64,000 nucleotides of DNA from Streptomyces sp. DG1A-41 (GTDB lineage: Bacteria; Actinomycetota; Actinomycetes; Streptomycetales; Streptomycetaceae): NCBI RefSeq assembly GCF_037055355.1, contig NZ_CP146350.1, positions 5,231,001-5,295,000 of the forward strand. The letters run 5' to 3'. Under the pieces are notes generated by a model that saw only the letters and a list, made by a program, of their open reading frames with translations, ran no database searches and had not been told where the DNA came from. This document shows, piece by piece, positions 19,068 to 28,636 of this stretch (positions within the stretch are counted from its first letter, which is position 1; every line of letters starts with the position of its first letter). Both the position numbers and the translations under genes were made by a program.

Positions 19068-20086
19068 TCACACGGTGAGCACGTCCGGGACCCCGACCGG
19101 CTGCACCAGCCAGCCGAAGTCGCCCAGCCCGCCCGTCGCGGTGAGCTCGGCGGCCTCTCCGGCGCTCGCGAGGGCGCGTACGTAGGCGGCGGGGTCGGTG
19201 GACGCGAGCGTGAGCGGGGGGCGTGCGCCGGTCACGCCCAGGGCGCGCAGTGCCTCGCGCTGCGGGAGCAGGCGCCCGCCGGGCAGCGCGCACGCGTCGA
19301 GCGCGACATGGGCCGTGATGTCGCACGAGCCGTCCGGCACGGCCGCCGTCTCGCGGCCCTCCCGGAAGCCGGTGAGCGTCCCGAACGGCGGCCGCGTGTC
19401 CGCCGTGTGCGCGTAGTCCACGGCGACGGCGAGCCCCCGGTCGAGCGTGGCGACCGCCGACGCCCAGGCCTCGTCCCTGGGCAGCCCGATCTCGGCCCGC
19501 AGCCCCGCCTCGCCGGACAGCGGCCACCACCGCGCCAGCCACCGCGCCTGCGCCCCGTCGACCGGCTCCCCGAGCCGTTCGGTCCCGTCCTCCCGGACCA
19601 GCACCAGCCGCGCCATGCCCGCGGAGTCCACCTCCACGATCTCCACCGGTACGTTGTCCAGCCACTCGTTGGCGAACAGCAGCCCGGTCACGCCCTGCGG
19701 CGGCTCGGCCAGCCACTCGATCCGGTGATCGAGCCCCTCGGGCCGCTCGGCGACTTCCACGGCGTACGCGCGCGTGCGGGCCGCCACCTCGGCCGGGAGC
19801 GCGGCGAGCACCCCGCCGGCCAGCTCGCCCCGCCCGGCCGCCATGTCGACGAAGCCCAGCGCGGCGGGCCGCCCCAGCGCCTCGTCGACCCGGCACAGCA
19901 GCGCCGCCACAGCCCCGGCGAACAGCGGCGACGCGTGCACGGACGTGCGGAAGTGCCCGGCCTGCCCTCGGCCCGGCGGTAGAAGCCGCCCGGCCCGTAC
20001 AGGGCCTCCCGCGCCGCAGTACGCCACCCGCGCCACTCCGGCCCCTGGTGTTCCTCTGGTCCCTCGCCCCTCGTCACCGCTGTCAC
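19068..20086 (-). CDS. MidA/NDUFAF7-type SAM-dependent methyltransferase, frameshifted as read
   Basis: Class I methyltransferase of the MidA (DUF185) family, whose eukaryotic member NDUFAF7 methylates complex I subunit NDUFS2. The [15 protein letters not shown] stretch is the SAM-binding loop, followed by the [11 protein letters not shown] segment characteristic of the family. The N-terminal residues (ATG 20086: [14 protein letters not shown] ... [12 protein letters not shown]) are in another frame and join to [17 protein letters not shown] if one base is restored in the CCC run at 19965-19967 (plus strand). About 340 residues when repaired. It converges on nuoD2 with a 3-bp gap, an informative pairing given the family's known substrate. 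Confidence 0.85.
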
Positions 20087-20204
20087 CGGGCCAGGCTAAG
20101 GGGACACAACGAACGCAACTCCACCTTGCGGAGTACGCGCGCCCGGTGCGGATCGGCCCTCCGGTTGACCCCTGCACCTATCCCGCTTCCCTACGCTGGG
20201 TTAC

Positions 20205-21395
20205 GTGCAGCGCCTCTATGACTTCCTCCGCAGGCACCCGATGTGGGTCGACGGCTCCTGGGCCGTGGTCCTCCTCGGGATTTCCGTGGTCGGCGGAGCG
20301 TCGGGCGGATTCGGCCCCCCGGCCGTCGCCGTTCCGCTCTCGCTGCTTCTGTGCCTGGTGGTCGCGCTGCGCCGCCGCATGCCGGAGAAGATGCTGCTGC
20401 TCGCGACCGCGGTCGGTGTGGCCCAGCTGATCACCGACGTCGAGATGGGCCCCCACGACTTCGCCATGCTGGTGATCGTCTACACGGTCGCCGCGGAGGG
20501 CGCGCGCTGGGCTTCCCGTTTCGCGCTGGCCGCCGGCCTGTGCGCGGCTCCCGTGGCCCACCTGCGCTGGCCGAGCGACCAGACGAACGTCGCGGGCAAC
20601 ATCGCCCTGACGGTCTTCATGACCGTGCCCTTCGCCCTCGCCTGGGTGCTCGGCGACTCCATCCGCACCCGCCGCGCCTACTTCGCGCAGCTGGAGGAGC
20701 GGGCCGCCCGCCTGGAGCGGGAGCGCGAGGCGCAGTCCAAAGTCGCCGTCGCCGCGGAACGCGCCCGTATCGCCCGCGAGTTGCACGACGTCGTCGCGCA
20801 CAACGTCTCGGTGATGGTGGTGCAGGCCGACGGCGCCGCCTACGTCCTCGACGCCGCGCCCGACCAGGCGAAGAAGGCCCTGGAGACCATCTCCTCCACC
20901 GGCCGCCAGGCCCTCGCCGAGATGCGCCGCCTGCTCGGCGTGCTGCGCACCGGAGAGCACGAGGAGGCCGGCGAGTACGTGCCGCAGCCCGACGTCCAGC
21001 AGATCGAGGACCTCGTCGAGCAGTGCCGCGGGCACGGACTGCCCGTCGACTTCAAGGTCGAGGGCACCCCCCGCCCGCTGCCCAGCGGCGTAGAGCTCAC
21101 CGCCTACCGCATCGTGCAGGAGGCGCTCACCAACACCCGCAAGCACGGCGGGCCGGGCGCGGGCGCGAGCGTGCGCCTGGTGTACTTCGACGACGGCCTC
21201 GGCCTGCTCGTCGAGGACGACGGCAAGGGCGCCCCGCACGAGCTGTACGAGGAGGGCGGGTTCGACGGCCAGGGCCACGGCCTGATCGGCATGCGGGAAC
21301 GGGTCGGCATGGTCGGCGGCACCCTGGACGCCGGCCCGCGCCCGGGCGGAGGATTCCGCATCAGTGCCCTGCTGCCGCTCAAACCCGCTAGCTGA
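20205..21395 (+). CDS. Two-component sensor histidine kinase, NarL-partner (HisKA_3) type
   Basis: 396 residues with about four to six membrane segments in the first 150 residues, a short coiled linker (LEERAARLEREREAQSK), then the dimerisation/phospho-acceptor helix A-R-I-A-R-E-L-H-D-V-V-A-H-N (His194) and an HATPase_c domain with N-T-R-K-H (N box), D-D-G-K-G and G-H-G-L-I-G-M-R-E-R. No separate extracytoplasmic domain is seen, so the signal is probably sensed within the membrane. GTG 20205 is the likely start. The response regulator gene follows 55 bp downstream. Confidence 0.93.
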   Translation: MQRLYDFLRRHPMWVDGSWAVVLLGISVVGGASGGFGPPAVAVPLSLLLCLVVALRRRMPEKMLLLATAVGVAQLITDVEMGPHDFAMLVIVYTVAAEGARWASRFALAAGLCAAPVAHLRWPSDQTNVAGNIALTVFMTVPFALAWVLGDSIRTRRAYFAQLEERAARLEREREAQSKVAVAAERARIARELHDVVAHNVSVMVVQADGAAYVLDAAPDQAKKALETISSTGRQALAEMRRLLGVLRTGEHEEAGEYVPQPDVQQIEDLVEQCRGHGLPVDFKVEGTPRPLPSGVELTAYRIVQEALTNTRKHGGPGAGASVRLVYFDDGLGLLVEDDGKGAPHELYEEGGFDGQGHGLIGMRERVGMVGGTLDAGPRPGGGFRISALLPLKPAS

Positions 21396-21450
21396 GCTCG
21401 GCCCACGCCCCTCGCTGACACCTGTAACGAAAGACATGGAAGAGGCTCCG

Positions 21451-22119
21451 ATGACGATCCGCGTGATGCTCGTCGACGACCAGGTGCTGCTGCGCACCGG
21501 GTTCCGGATGGTGCTCGCCGCCCAGCCGGACATGGAGGTCGTGGCGGAGGCGGGCGACGGGGTCGAGGCCCTCCAGGCGCTGCGCTCGACCGAGGTCGAC
21601 GTGGTGCTGATGGACGTCCGCATGCCGAAGCTCGACGGTGTGGAGGCGACCCGCCGGATCTGCGCGGACACCGACCCGCCGAAGGTGCTCATCCTGACCA
21701 CCTTCGACCTCGACGAGTACGCCTTCTCCGGGCTGAAGGCGGGCGCCTCCGGCTTCATGCTCAAGGACGTGCCGCCCGGGGAGCTCCTCACCGCGATCCG
21801 CGCCGTGCACAGCGGTGACGCGGTCGTGGCGCCCTCCACCACCCGGCGGCTCCTGGACCGCTTCGCGCCGATGCTGCCGGGCACCAAGCAGCCCCAGCAC
21901 AAGGAGCTGGAGCGGCTCACCGAGCGCGAGCGCGAGGTCATGGTGCTGGTCGCGCAGGGCCTGTCCAACGGCGAGATCGCGGCTCGGCTGGTGCTGTCGG
22001 AGGCGACGGTGAAGACGCACGTGGGCCGCATCCTGACCAAGCTGGGGCTCCGGGACCGGGTGCAGGTGGTGGTGCTGGCATACGAGACGGGGCTGGTGCG
22101 GGCCGGCGGGCACGGCTGA
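21451..22119 (+). CDS. Two-component response regulator, NarL/LuxR family
   Basis: 222 residues: receiver domain with acidic pair D-D at the start and phospho-acceptor Asp55 in V-L-M-D-V-R-M-P, the Lys of F-M-L-K-D-V, and a C-terminal LuxR HTH (L-T-E-R-E-R-E-V ... S-E-A-T-V-K-T-H-V-G-R-I). ATG 21451 is chosen because AGAGG lies at the right spacing; ATG 21436 would add five residues. It is the cognate regulator of the preceding kinase; the target genes are unknown. Confidence 0.94.
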   Translation: MTIRVMLVDDQVLLRTGFRMVLAAQPDMEVVAEAGDGVEALQALRSTEVDVVLMDVRMPKLDGVEATRRICADTDPPKVLILTTFDLDEYAFSGLKAGASGFMLKDVPPGELLTAIRAVHSGDAVVAPSTTRRLLDRFAPMLPGTKQPQHKELERLTEREREVMVLVAQGLSNGEIAARLVLSEATVKTHVGRILTKLGLRDRVQVVVLAYETGLVRAGGHG

Positions 22120-22158
22120 GCGGTGTGGGACGCCCGGTGAGTGGCGTGGGACGGCCGG

Positions 22159-23265
22159 CTATCTGAGGATCCCTTCCAGGAACTCGCTGCCGAGCCGGGC
22201 CACCACCGTCACATCCAGCTGGTGCAGGACGTAGCGCCCGCGGCGACGGGTGGTGATCAGGCCCGCCTTCTTCAGCACGGCCAGATGCCGGGATATCTCC
22301 GGGGCCGTCATGCCGTGCACCTGCGCGAGCTCGCCGGTGGTGTACGCGCTGCGGGCCAGATTGCGGCACATGCGCATGCGCACGGGGTGGGACAACGCGG
22401 TCATGCGCAGGGTCAGCTGCTCCAGCGTGGGCGGGGCGGCGAGCTCGGGGGAGCCGACCGGGTAGTGCAGCACCGGCTGCCAGCCGTACCGGTGCAGGAC
22501 CATCAGGTGCGGCCAGCCCAGGCTCGTCGGGACGAGCAGCAGGCCGTCGTCGCCCGTGGCCGTACGGCCGTCGCCCAGCTTGTCGACCGTGATGTCGGCG
22601 GCGGCCTCGTCGAGCGTCACCGCCGGGGACACCGCGGCGAGGGCCTCGGCCAGGCCCCGGTGTCTGAGGAGGTCCGTCTTGTGGCGGGCGTCCGCCGCCA
22701 GCTGGTGACGCAGCCGGGACCACGCCTCCGCGAAGAACGCCTCGTCGCAGTCTCGGAGGAACTGCCGCAGCCAGGCCCGGATCCGGGGCGGGTCGGCCAG
22801 CAGCCGCTCGCTGAACCGCAGCTGCCGCGGCCCGCGCGCGGCGGCCAGGTCCAGCGACCGGCGGCGCACCTCGGGGTCGGACAGCGCGGTGGGCCCGCAC
22901 GAGCCGTACCAGACGGCACAGGTGAACTCCAGCGCCGCGTCCACGAACTGTTCGTCCGTCAGCTTGTCCAGCAGGTCCAGTTCCTCGGCGAGCGTGGCGC
23001 ACGGCAGTGCGCCCGGGTCCGGGATGCCCGCGTACGGCAGGAACAGGTCCGAGAACGTCGTCCGCCACAGGAAGTCGGCCTCGCACATCCGGTCGGCCAG
23101 ATGCGGGTCGAGCCGCGCGGTCACGCCCGTCACCCAGCCCTGGAGGCCCGGGTGGTGACCGGGCTCGGACAGCGCGTGCAGCGCCATGCCGAGCTCGGCC
23201 AGGGGTGAGGGCACGACGGCGACTTGCTCCGGCCGCAGCCCCGCGATGTCGATGCGCACGCTCAT
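22159..23265 (-). CDS. DUF5937 / ArsR-type winged-helix transcriptional regulator
   Basis: 368 residues. A long N-terminal DUF5937 domain of unknown ligand is followed by a C-terminal ArsR-like winged helix (residues about 285-350: SHPVRMRMCRNLARSAYTTG, then M-T-A-P-E-I-S-R-H-L-A-V-L-K-K-A-G-L). ATG 23265 has GAGGGC just upstream. The cysteines do not form an obvious metal site like SmtB. The 158-bp region to the divergent small gene contains a perfect 12-bp inverted repeat (23300-23328), the probable autoregulatory operator. Confidence 0.85.
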   Translation of the reverse strand: MSVRIDIAGLRPEQVAVVPSPLAELGMALHALSEPGHHPGLQGWVTGVTARLDPHLADRMCEADFLWRTTFSDLFLPYAGIPDPGALPCATLAEELDLLDKLTDEQFVDAALEFTCAVWYGSCGPTALSDPEVRRRSLDLAAARGPRQLRFSERLLADPPRIRAWLRQFLRDCDEAFFAEAWSRLRHQLAADARHKTDLLRHRGLAEALAAVSPAVTLDEAAADITVDKLGDGRTATGDDGLLLVPTSLGWPHLMVLHRYGWQPVLHYPVGSPELAAPPTLEQLTLRMTALSHPVRMRMCRNLARSAYTTGELAQVHGMTAPEISRHLAVLKKAGLITTRRRGRYVLHQLDVTVVARLGSEFLEGILR

Positions 23266-23299
23266 GCCCTCATGGTGCACCCCGCCACTGGCAACGCCC

Positions 23300-23328
23300 C
23301 GTCGATTGACGGGCCTCGTCAATCGACG
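23300..23328. promoter_or_regulatory. Perfect 12-bp inverted repeat, probable operator
   Basis: CGTCGATTGACG (23300-23311), 5-nt spacer, CGTCAATCGACG (23317-23328). It includes TTGACG on both strands, usable as a -35 element in either direction, and lies 35 bp upstream of the DUF5937/ArsR start and about 95 bp upstream of the small divergent gene. Confidence 0.7.
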
Positions 23329-23423
23329 CGACGCCGCCTCCGGCACGGGCGCAGTGTGGGACGACCGGGGCAGCCGCGGAGCCTTCGGACCTCCATCACC
23401 CCGTCCCGCAGAGGCGATCCACC

Positions 23424-23627
23424 ATGAGCATCACGCAGCAGTACCTCCTCGACACCTACCGCGCCCGGCAGAACGGCGAGTCCGCCCCGCCCGCCCCCGG
23501 CACGCACGACTGGCAGGTCGTACGGGAATGGCGCGACGAACGGCAGTTCCGGGCGGTCCTGGTGGGCCGCCCGGCCCGCCATCGGTTCCGGGCCGCCCTG
23601 AACCGGTGGCGGCAGCGCCCTACCTGA
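23424..23627 (+). CDS. Small conserved-looking protein, unknown function
   Basis: 67 residues, basic and Arg-rich (MSITQQYLLDTYRARQNGES ... RHRFRAALNRWRQRPT), with no signal peptide or membrane segment. GGCGATCCACC precedes ATG 23424, a weak ribosome site. It is divergent from the DUF5937/ArsR regulator and shares its operator region, so it is the most likely regulated target. Its last 8 bp overlap the 3' end of the convergent threonine-aldolase-like gene. I do not recognise a domain. Confidence 0.65.
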   Translation: MSITQQYLLDTYRARQNGESAPPAPGTHDWQVVREWRDERQFRAVLVGRPARHRFRAALNRWRQRPT

Positions 23628-24813
23628 CCTCCTCCGGCAGCCGGGCCACGAACTTCGCCACCGCGCTCTTGACGTCCTCGGCGGTCCACTCCAGCCCGGC
23701 GGACCGCACATGCACCTCCGTGCAGGCCAGGCCCGGACCGCTCCGGTCCCAGGCGTCGCCGAACAGGACGGTGCCGGTCTCCTCGGCCGTGCGCACCGCC
23801 GCCTCCGTCAGGACGTCCGCGTCGTACGGCAGCCACACCTGGAATTCGTGGGTGTGCGGCACCTCCGGGTGCACGCGCGCCCACGGCAGCCCGGCCGCCG
23901 CGAACCCCTCGCGCAGGGCGGCGGCCACCACGCGCGCGTGGGCGACGTACTCCGGCAGCCGGGGCAGCTCCCGCTCCAGTCCGACCAGTGCCGACAGGAC
24001 CGTCGGGAACTGCTGGAAGACCTGGCCGCCGTACCGGTGCCGCCAGGCCTTCGCCTCCTCCACCAGCTCCCTGGGCCCGGCGAGCGCCGCGCCGCCGAAC
24101 GCCTCCAGGGACTTGTAGAACGACACGTAGACGCTGTCGGCCAGGCCCGCGATCTCCTCCAGGGACCGGCCGAAGTGGACCGTGGACTCCCACAGCCGGG
24201 CCCCGTCGAAGTGCACCACCGCGTCCCGCTCCCGGGCGGCCGCCACCACCTCGGTCAGCTCCTCCCAGGAGGGCAGCACGAAACCGGCGTCCCTCAGCGG
24301 CAGTTCCAGCATCAGCGACCCGAAGGGCTCCTCGAAGTCGCGCACCTCGGCGGCGGTGGGCAGCCGCGGCTCGCCCGTCACGCGCACCGGCCGCAGGCCG
24401 CTCACCTCGCTGAACGCGTTCCGCTCGTGCACCTCGGGATGGCCGAGCGCGTGCAGGGCGACGGTCGGGTTGCCGGTGCGGCCCGCCCAGCAGCGCAGCG
24501 CCACCTGCTGGGCCATCGTGCCCGTCGGGAAGAACGCGGCGGCCTCGGTGCCGAGCAGTCCGGCGACCTTCGTCTCCAGCGCCTCGACGACGCCGTCGCC
24601 GTAGACGTCGGACAGCTCGTCCAGGTCGTACAGGCCCTCCGCCCCGTCCAGCTCCGTCAGCCGCTCCCGGAGCGTCTTGTGGAAGCCGAAGCGCGCGAAC
24701 ACCCGCCGTGCGCCCCGGTGGGCGGCCAGCCGCCGCTCACGGAGCCGTGACCTCCGGTCCTCGTCCGACAGGTGCCCGGTCGCCCGCTCGTCCTGTTCCG
24801 CCGTGTCGCTCAT
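23620..24813 (-). CDS. Threonine aldolase-like PLP enzyme (beta-eliminating lyase family)
   Basis: 397 residues of the fold-type I aminotransferase superfamily, close to low-specificity L-threonine aldolases. The PLP lysine is probably in Y-V-S-F-Y-K-S-L (Lys of S-F-Y-K-S), preceded by the V-H-F-D-G-A-R-L segment carrying the PLP-binding Asp. An extension of about 60 residues at the N-terminus precedes the usual core. The expected reaction is L-threonine (or allo-threonine) to glycine and acetaldehyde, but related lyases act on other beta-hydroxy amino acids. ATG 24813 is chosen. Two tandem 24-bp elements sit upstream. Confidence 0.85.
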   Translation of the reverse strand: MSDTAEQDERATGHLSDEDRRSRLRERRLAAHRGARRVFARFGFHKTLRERLTELDGAEGLYDLDELSDVYGDGVVEALETKVAGLLGTEAAAFFPTGTMAQQVALRCWAGRTGNPTVALHALGHPEVHERNAFSEVSGLRPVRVTGEPRLPTAAEVRDFEEPFGSLMLELPLRDAGFVLPSWEELTEVVAAARERDAVVHFDGARLWESTVHFGRSLEEIAGLADSVYVSFYKSLEAFGGAALAGPRELVEEAKAWRHRYGGQVFQQFPTVLSALVGLERELPRLPEYVAHARVVAAALREGFAAAGLPWARVHPEVPHTHEFQVWLPYDADVLTEAAVRTAEETGTVLFGDAWDRSGPGLACTEVHVRSAGLEWTAEDVKSAVAKFVARLPEEVR

Positions 24814-24853
24814 GGCCCGGATCATCCCGCGCGCGGGTGCGGACGGGCACCCG

Positions 24854-24901
24854 GTTTTCCAAGCGGGAATGCACACCGTTTTCCCTGTGGGAATGCACAC
24901 C
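24854..24901. promoter_or_regulatory. Two tandem 24-bp elements, possible operators
   Basis: GTTTTCC-N4-GGGAATGCACACC occurs twice head to tail (24854-24877 and 24878-24901), identical except the 4 central bases. Each holds a TTCC...GGGAA dyad. They lie 40-90 bp upstream of the threonine-aldolase-like start and about 100 bp upstream of the divergent DUF2520 gene. Confidence 0.6.
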
Positions 24902-24997
24902 CTGTGGACAACCGAACACCCCTCGAACCGATCGCGTTAACATGACGAGAAATCGTCCGGTACCCGGAGCGGACTGGAACGGGAAGGCCGCCGTCGA

Positions 24998-25924
24998 GTG
25001 AACACAACCCCACAGCCAGACCCCAGGGACCGCCCCGCGCGGCTCACCGTCGGCGTCGTCGGCGCCGGCCGCGTGGGACCCGCACTGGCCGCGTCCCTCC
25101 AGCTCGCCGGGCACCGCCCGGTCGCCGTATCCGCGGTTTCCGACGTCTCCCGGCGCCGCGCCGCGCAACTGCTGCCCGACGTGCCGGTGATGCCGCCCGC
25201 CGAGGTCCTCCAGCGGTCCGAGCTGGTCCTGCTGACGGTTCCGGACGACGCCCTGCCCGAGCTGGTCGCGGGCCTCGCAGACACCGGGTCCGTACGGCCG
25301 GGACAGCTGCTCGTCCACACCTCCGGGCGGTACGGCGCGCGGGTGCTGGACCCCGCCCTGCGCGCGGGCGCCCTGCCGCTCGCGCTGCACCCCGCGATGA
25401 CCTTCACGGGCACGCCCGTGGACGTCCAGCGGCTGGCCGGCTGCTCCTTCGGCGTGACCGCGCCCGAGGAACTGCGACTGGCCGCCGAGGCCCTGGTCAT
25501 CGAGATGGGCGGCGAGCCGGAGTGGATCGCCGAGGAGAACCGGCCGCTCTACCACGCGGCCCTCGCGCTCGGCGCCAACCACCTGGTCACCCTGGTCGCC
25601 CAGTCCCTGGAGCTGCTGCGCGCGGCCGGGGTCGCCGCCCCCGACCGGATGCTCGGCCCGCTGCTCGGCGCGGCCCTCGACAACGCCCTGCGCTCCGGCG
25701 ACGCGGCCCTCACCGGCCCGGTCGCGCGCGGGGACGCGGGCACGGTCGCCGCGCACGTCACCGAGCTGCGCCGGCACGCCCCGCAGGCCGTCGCCGGCTA
25801 CCTGGCGATGGCCCGAGCGACCGCCGACCGGGCCCTGGCCCACGGCCTGCTGAAGCCGGAGCTCGCCGAGGACCTCCTCGGGGTACTCGCCGACGGAACC
25901 GACGGCACCGAAGGGGACGCCTGA
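24998..25924 (+). CDS. Rossmann-like / DUF2520 oxidoreductase, first gene of the cofactor operon
   Basis: 308 residues. The N-terminal Rossmann fold begins G-V-V-G-A-G-R-V-G, the NAD(P)-binding GxGxxG signature; the all-helical C-terminal domain (DUF2520, from about [16 protein letters not shown]) resembles that of 6-phosphogluconate and ketopantoate reductases. GTG 24998 is the likely start. The stop overlaps the panC start (TGATG), indicating coupling. Position and fold suggest a reductase role in pantothenate synthesis, perhaps ketopantoate reduction, but this is inference; the family is usually only labelled putative NADP oxidoreductase. Confidence 0.85.
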   Translation: MNTTPQPDPRDRPARLTVGVVGAGRVGPALAASLQLAGHRPVAVSAVSDVSRRRAAQLLPDVPVMPPAEVLQRSELVLLTVPDDALPELVAGLADTGSVRPGQLLVHTSGRYGARVLDPALRAGALPLALHPAMTFTGTPVDVQRLAGCSFGVTAPEELRLAAEALVIEMGGEPEWIAEENRPLYHAALALGANHLVTLVAQSLELLRAAGVAAPDRMLGPLLGAALDNALRSGDAALTGPVARGDAGTVAAHVTELRRHAPQAVAGYLAMARATADRALAHGLLKPELAEDLLGVLADGTDGTEGDA

Positions 25925-26925
25925 TGACCACCACCCTGCTCAGCACCGCCGGTGAACTGCACGCACGCGCGCGTACGGGCCGCCGCGCCGTGGTGATGAC
26001 CATGGGGGCGCTGCACGAGGGCCACGCCACGCTGATCCGCACCGCGCGCGCCATCGCCGGCCCCGACGGCGAGGTCGTCGTCACCGTCTTCGTCAATCCG
26101 CTCCAGTTCGGCGAGGGCGAGGACCTCGACCGCTACCCGCGCACCCTGGACGCCGACGTGAAGCTGGCCGGGGAGTCGGGCGCGGACGTCGTGTTCGCCC
26201 CGTCCGTCGACGAGGTCTACCCCGGCGGCGAGCCCCAGGTCCGCATCACCGCGGGCCCCATGGGCGAGCGGCTGGAGGGCGCCTCCCGCCCGGGCCACTT
26301 CGACGGCATGCTCACGGTCGTCGCCAAGCTGCTGCACCTCACCCGCCCCGACGTCGCCCTGTACGGCCAGAAGGACGCCCAGCAGCTCGCCCTGATCCGC
26401 CGCATGGTGCGGGACCTGAACTTCGGCGTGGAGATCGTAGGCGTCCCCACCGTCCGCGAGGAGGACGGCCTGGCCCTGTCCAGCCGCAACCGCTACCTCT
26501 CGCCCGCCGGGCGGCGCACCGCCCTCGCGCTGTCCAGCGCCCTGTTCGCGGGCCAGGACCGGCACGCCGCGCAGGAGGCGCTGCGCGCCCGTGCCCGCGA
26601 AGTTCCCGCCACACGCGCGCGTGCCGAGGCCCTCAGCGCCATAGGCGAGTCCCGCGCGGCAGCGGACGCGCACGCCGTCGCGACGGCCGTCCCGGGCGGC
26701 CCGGCCGCCGTCCGCGCGGCCGCCCGCCAGGTCCTCGACGAGGCCGCCCGGCTCGATCCGCCGCTCGTGCTGGACTACCTCGCCCTGGTCGACCCGACGG
26801 ACTTCACCGAGATCGGGGACGACTTCACCGGCGAAGCGGTCCTCGCCGTCGCCGCCCGGGTCGGGACCACCCGGCTGATCGACAACATCCCGCTCACCTT
26901 CGGAACCTTCGGAGCCGCCTCGTGA
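25924..26925 (+). CDS. panC: Pantothenate synthetase (pantoate-beta-alanine ligase)
   Basis: Joins D-pantoate and beta-alanine with ATP to give pantothenate in the cytoplasm. 333 residues, slightly longer than the E. coli enzyme (283) owing to an Ala/Arg-rich insertion around residues 215-260. The signatures are [10 protein letters not shown] (HxGH type), [15 protein letters not shown] and L-S-S-R-N-R-Y-L (KMSKS-like). ATG 25924 overlaps the upstream stop; the 3' end overlaps nadB by 4 nt (GTGA). Confidence 0.95.
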   Translation: MTTTLLSTAGELHARARTGRRAVVMTMGALHEGHATLIRTARAIAGPDGEVVVTVFVNPLQFGEGEDLDRYPRTLDADVKLAGESGADVVFAPSVDEVYPGGEPQVRITAGPMGERLEGASRPGHFDGMLTVVAKLLHLTRPDVALYGQKDAQQLALIRRMVRDLNFGVEIVGVPTVREEDGLALSSRNRYLSPAGRRTALALSSALFAGQDRHAAQEALRARAREVPATRARAEALSAIGESRAAADAHAVATAVPGGPAAVRAAARQVLDEAARLDPPLVLDYLALVDPTDFTEIGDDFTGEAVLAVAARVGTTRLIDNIPLTFGTFGAAS

Positions 26926-28631
26926 CCACCACAGGCATACGACTGCACGCGCCCGCACCCGGGTGGTCCATCTCCGCGGACGTGGTCGTCGTCGGCTCCG
27001 GCGTCGCCGGCCTCACCGCCGCCCTGCGCTGCGAGGCGGCCGGCCTCACCACCGTCGTCGTCACCAAGGCCCGCCTGGACGACGGCTCCACCCGCTGGGC
27101 CCAGGGCGGCATCGCCGCGGCCCTCGGCGAGGGCGACACCCCCGAGCAGCACCTGGACGACACCCTGGTCGCGGGCGCGGGTCTGTGCGACGAGGAAGCG
27201 GTCCGCCTCCTCGTCACCGAGGGCCCCGACGCCGTCCGCCGCCTCATCGAGACCGGCGCGCACTTCGACGAGTCGTCCGAAGGACAGCTGGAACTCACCC
27301 GCGAGGGCGGCCACCACCGCCGCCGCATCGCCCACGCCGGCGGCGACGCCACCGGCGCCGAGATCTCCCGCGCCTTGGTCGAGGCGGTACGCGCGCGTGG
27401 CCTGCGCACGGTCGAGAACGCGCTCGTCCTGGACCTCCTCACGGACGCCGAGGGCCGCACGGCAGGCGTCACCCTGCACGTCATGGGCGAGGGCCAGCAC
27501 GACGGTGTGGGCGCGGTACACGCCCCCGCTGTGGTCCTGGCGACCGGCGGCATGGGCCAGGTCTTCTCGGCGACGACCAACCCCTCGGTCTCCACGGGCG
27601 ACGGCGTGGCCCTGGCGCTGCGCGCGGGCGCCGAGGTGAGCGACCTGGAGTTCGTCCAGTTCCACCCGACGGTCCTCTTCCTGGGCTCCGACGCGGAGGG
27701 CCAGCAGCCCCTGGTCTCCGAGGCGGTGCGCGGCGAGGGCGCCCACCTGGTCGACGCCGACGGTGTGCGCTTCATGCGGGGGCAGCACGAACTGGCCGAA
27801 CTCGCCCCGCGGGACATCGTGGCCAAGGGCATCATGCGCCGCATGCACGAGCGGGACGCCGAGCACATGTTCCTCGACGCCCGGCACTTCGGCGCCGACA
27901 TGTGGGAACACCGCTTTCCGACGATCCTCGCCGCCTGCCGCGCCCACGGCATCGACCCGGTCACCGAGCCCATCCCGATCGCCCCGGCCGCCCACTACGC
28001 CTCCGGCGGCGTCCGCACCGACTCCCGGGGCCGTACGACCGTCCCCGGCCTGTACGCGTGCGGCGAGGTCGCCTGTACCGGCGTGCACGGCGCCAACCGC
28101 CTTGCCTCCAACTCCCTCCTCGAAGGCCTGGTCTACGCCGAGCGCATCGCGGCGGACATCGCGGCGAACGGCCTCGACGCGCGCGTGCCGCAGCCACTCC
28201 CGCACCCGGAGATCCCCGAGCACCCCCTGCTCACCCCCGAGTCCCGCTTCACGATCCAGCGGATCATGACGAACGGGGCCGGTGTCCTGCGCTCGGCGGA
28301 GTCCCTCGCCAAGGCCGCCGACCAGCTCCAGCAGCTGCACACCGACGCCCGCGACGCCCTCGCCGAGAACGGCAAGACCGCCGAGGCCGGCGTCGACACC
28401 TGGGAGGCCACCAACCTGCTGTGCGTGGCCCGCGTCCTGGTCACCGCGGCCCGGCTGCGCGAGGAGACCCGGGGCTGCCACTGGCGCGAGGACCGCCCCG
28501 AGCGCGACGACACCACCTGGCGGCGCCACATCGTCGTACGCCTGAACCCCGACCGCACGCTGGCCGTGCACACCACCGACACCACACACTTCCCTTCGAC
28601 CCTCCCTCCCCAGGCCTCTCAGGAGCAGTGA
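26922..28631 (+). CDS. nadB: L-aspartate oxidase
   Basis: FAD enzyme oxidising L-aspartate to iminoaspartate, the first step of de novo NAD synthesis. 569 residues. The dinucleotide-binding [10 protein letters not shown], the [11 protein letters not shown] loop (FAD), the H-F-D segment, and the active-site R-G-E-G-A-H-L and H-Y-A-S-G-G stretches match NadB rather than fumarate reductase flavoproteins. GTG 26922 overlaps the panC stop. nadA (quinolinate synthase), its usual partner, is not in the window, while nadC follows directly. Confidence 0.95.
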   Translation: MTTTGIRLHAPAPGWSISADVVVVGSGVAGLTAALRCEAAGLTTVVVTKARLDDGSTRWAQGGIAAALGEGDTPEQHLDDTLVAGAGLCDEEAVRLLVTEGPDAVRRLIETGAHFDESSEGQLELTREGGHHRRRIAHAGGDATGAEISRALVEAVRARGLRTVENALVLDLLTDAEGRTAGVTLHVMGEGQHDGVGAVHAPAVVLATGGMGQVFSATTNPSVSTGDGVALALRAGAEVSDLEFVQFHPTVLFLGSDAEGQQPLVSEAVRGEGAHLVDADGVRFMRGQHELAELAPRDIVAKGIMRRMHERDAEHMFLDARHFGADMWEHRFPTILAACRAHGIDPVTEPIPIAPAAHYASGGVRTDSRGRTTVPGLYACGEVACTGVHGANRLASNSLLEGLVYAERIAADIAANGLDARVPQPLPHPEIPEHPLLTPESRFTIQRIMTNGAGVLRSAESLAKAADQLQQLHTDARDALAENGKTAEAGVDTWEATNLLCVARVLVTAARLREETRGCHWREDRPERDDTTWRRHIVVRLNPDRTLAVHTTDTTHFPSTLPPQASQEQ

Positions 28632-28636
28632 CCGAC

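Noticed and set aside
20165..20197. Promoter TTGACC / TACGCT before the first histidine kinase gene
   Set aside because: The 21-nt spacing is too long for a normal sigma-70-type promoter.
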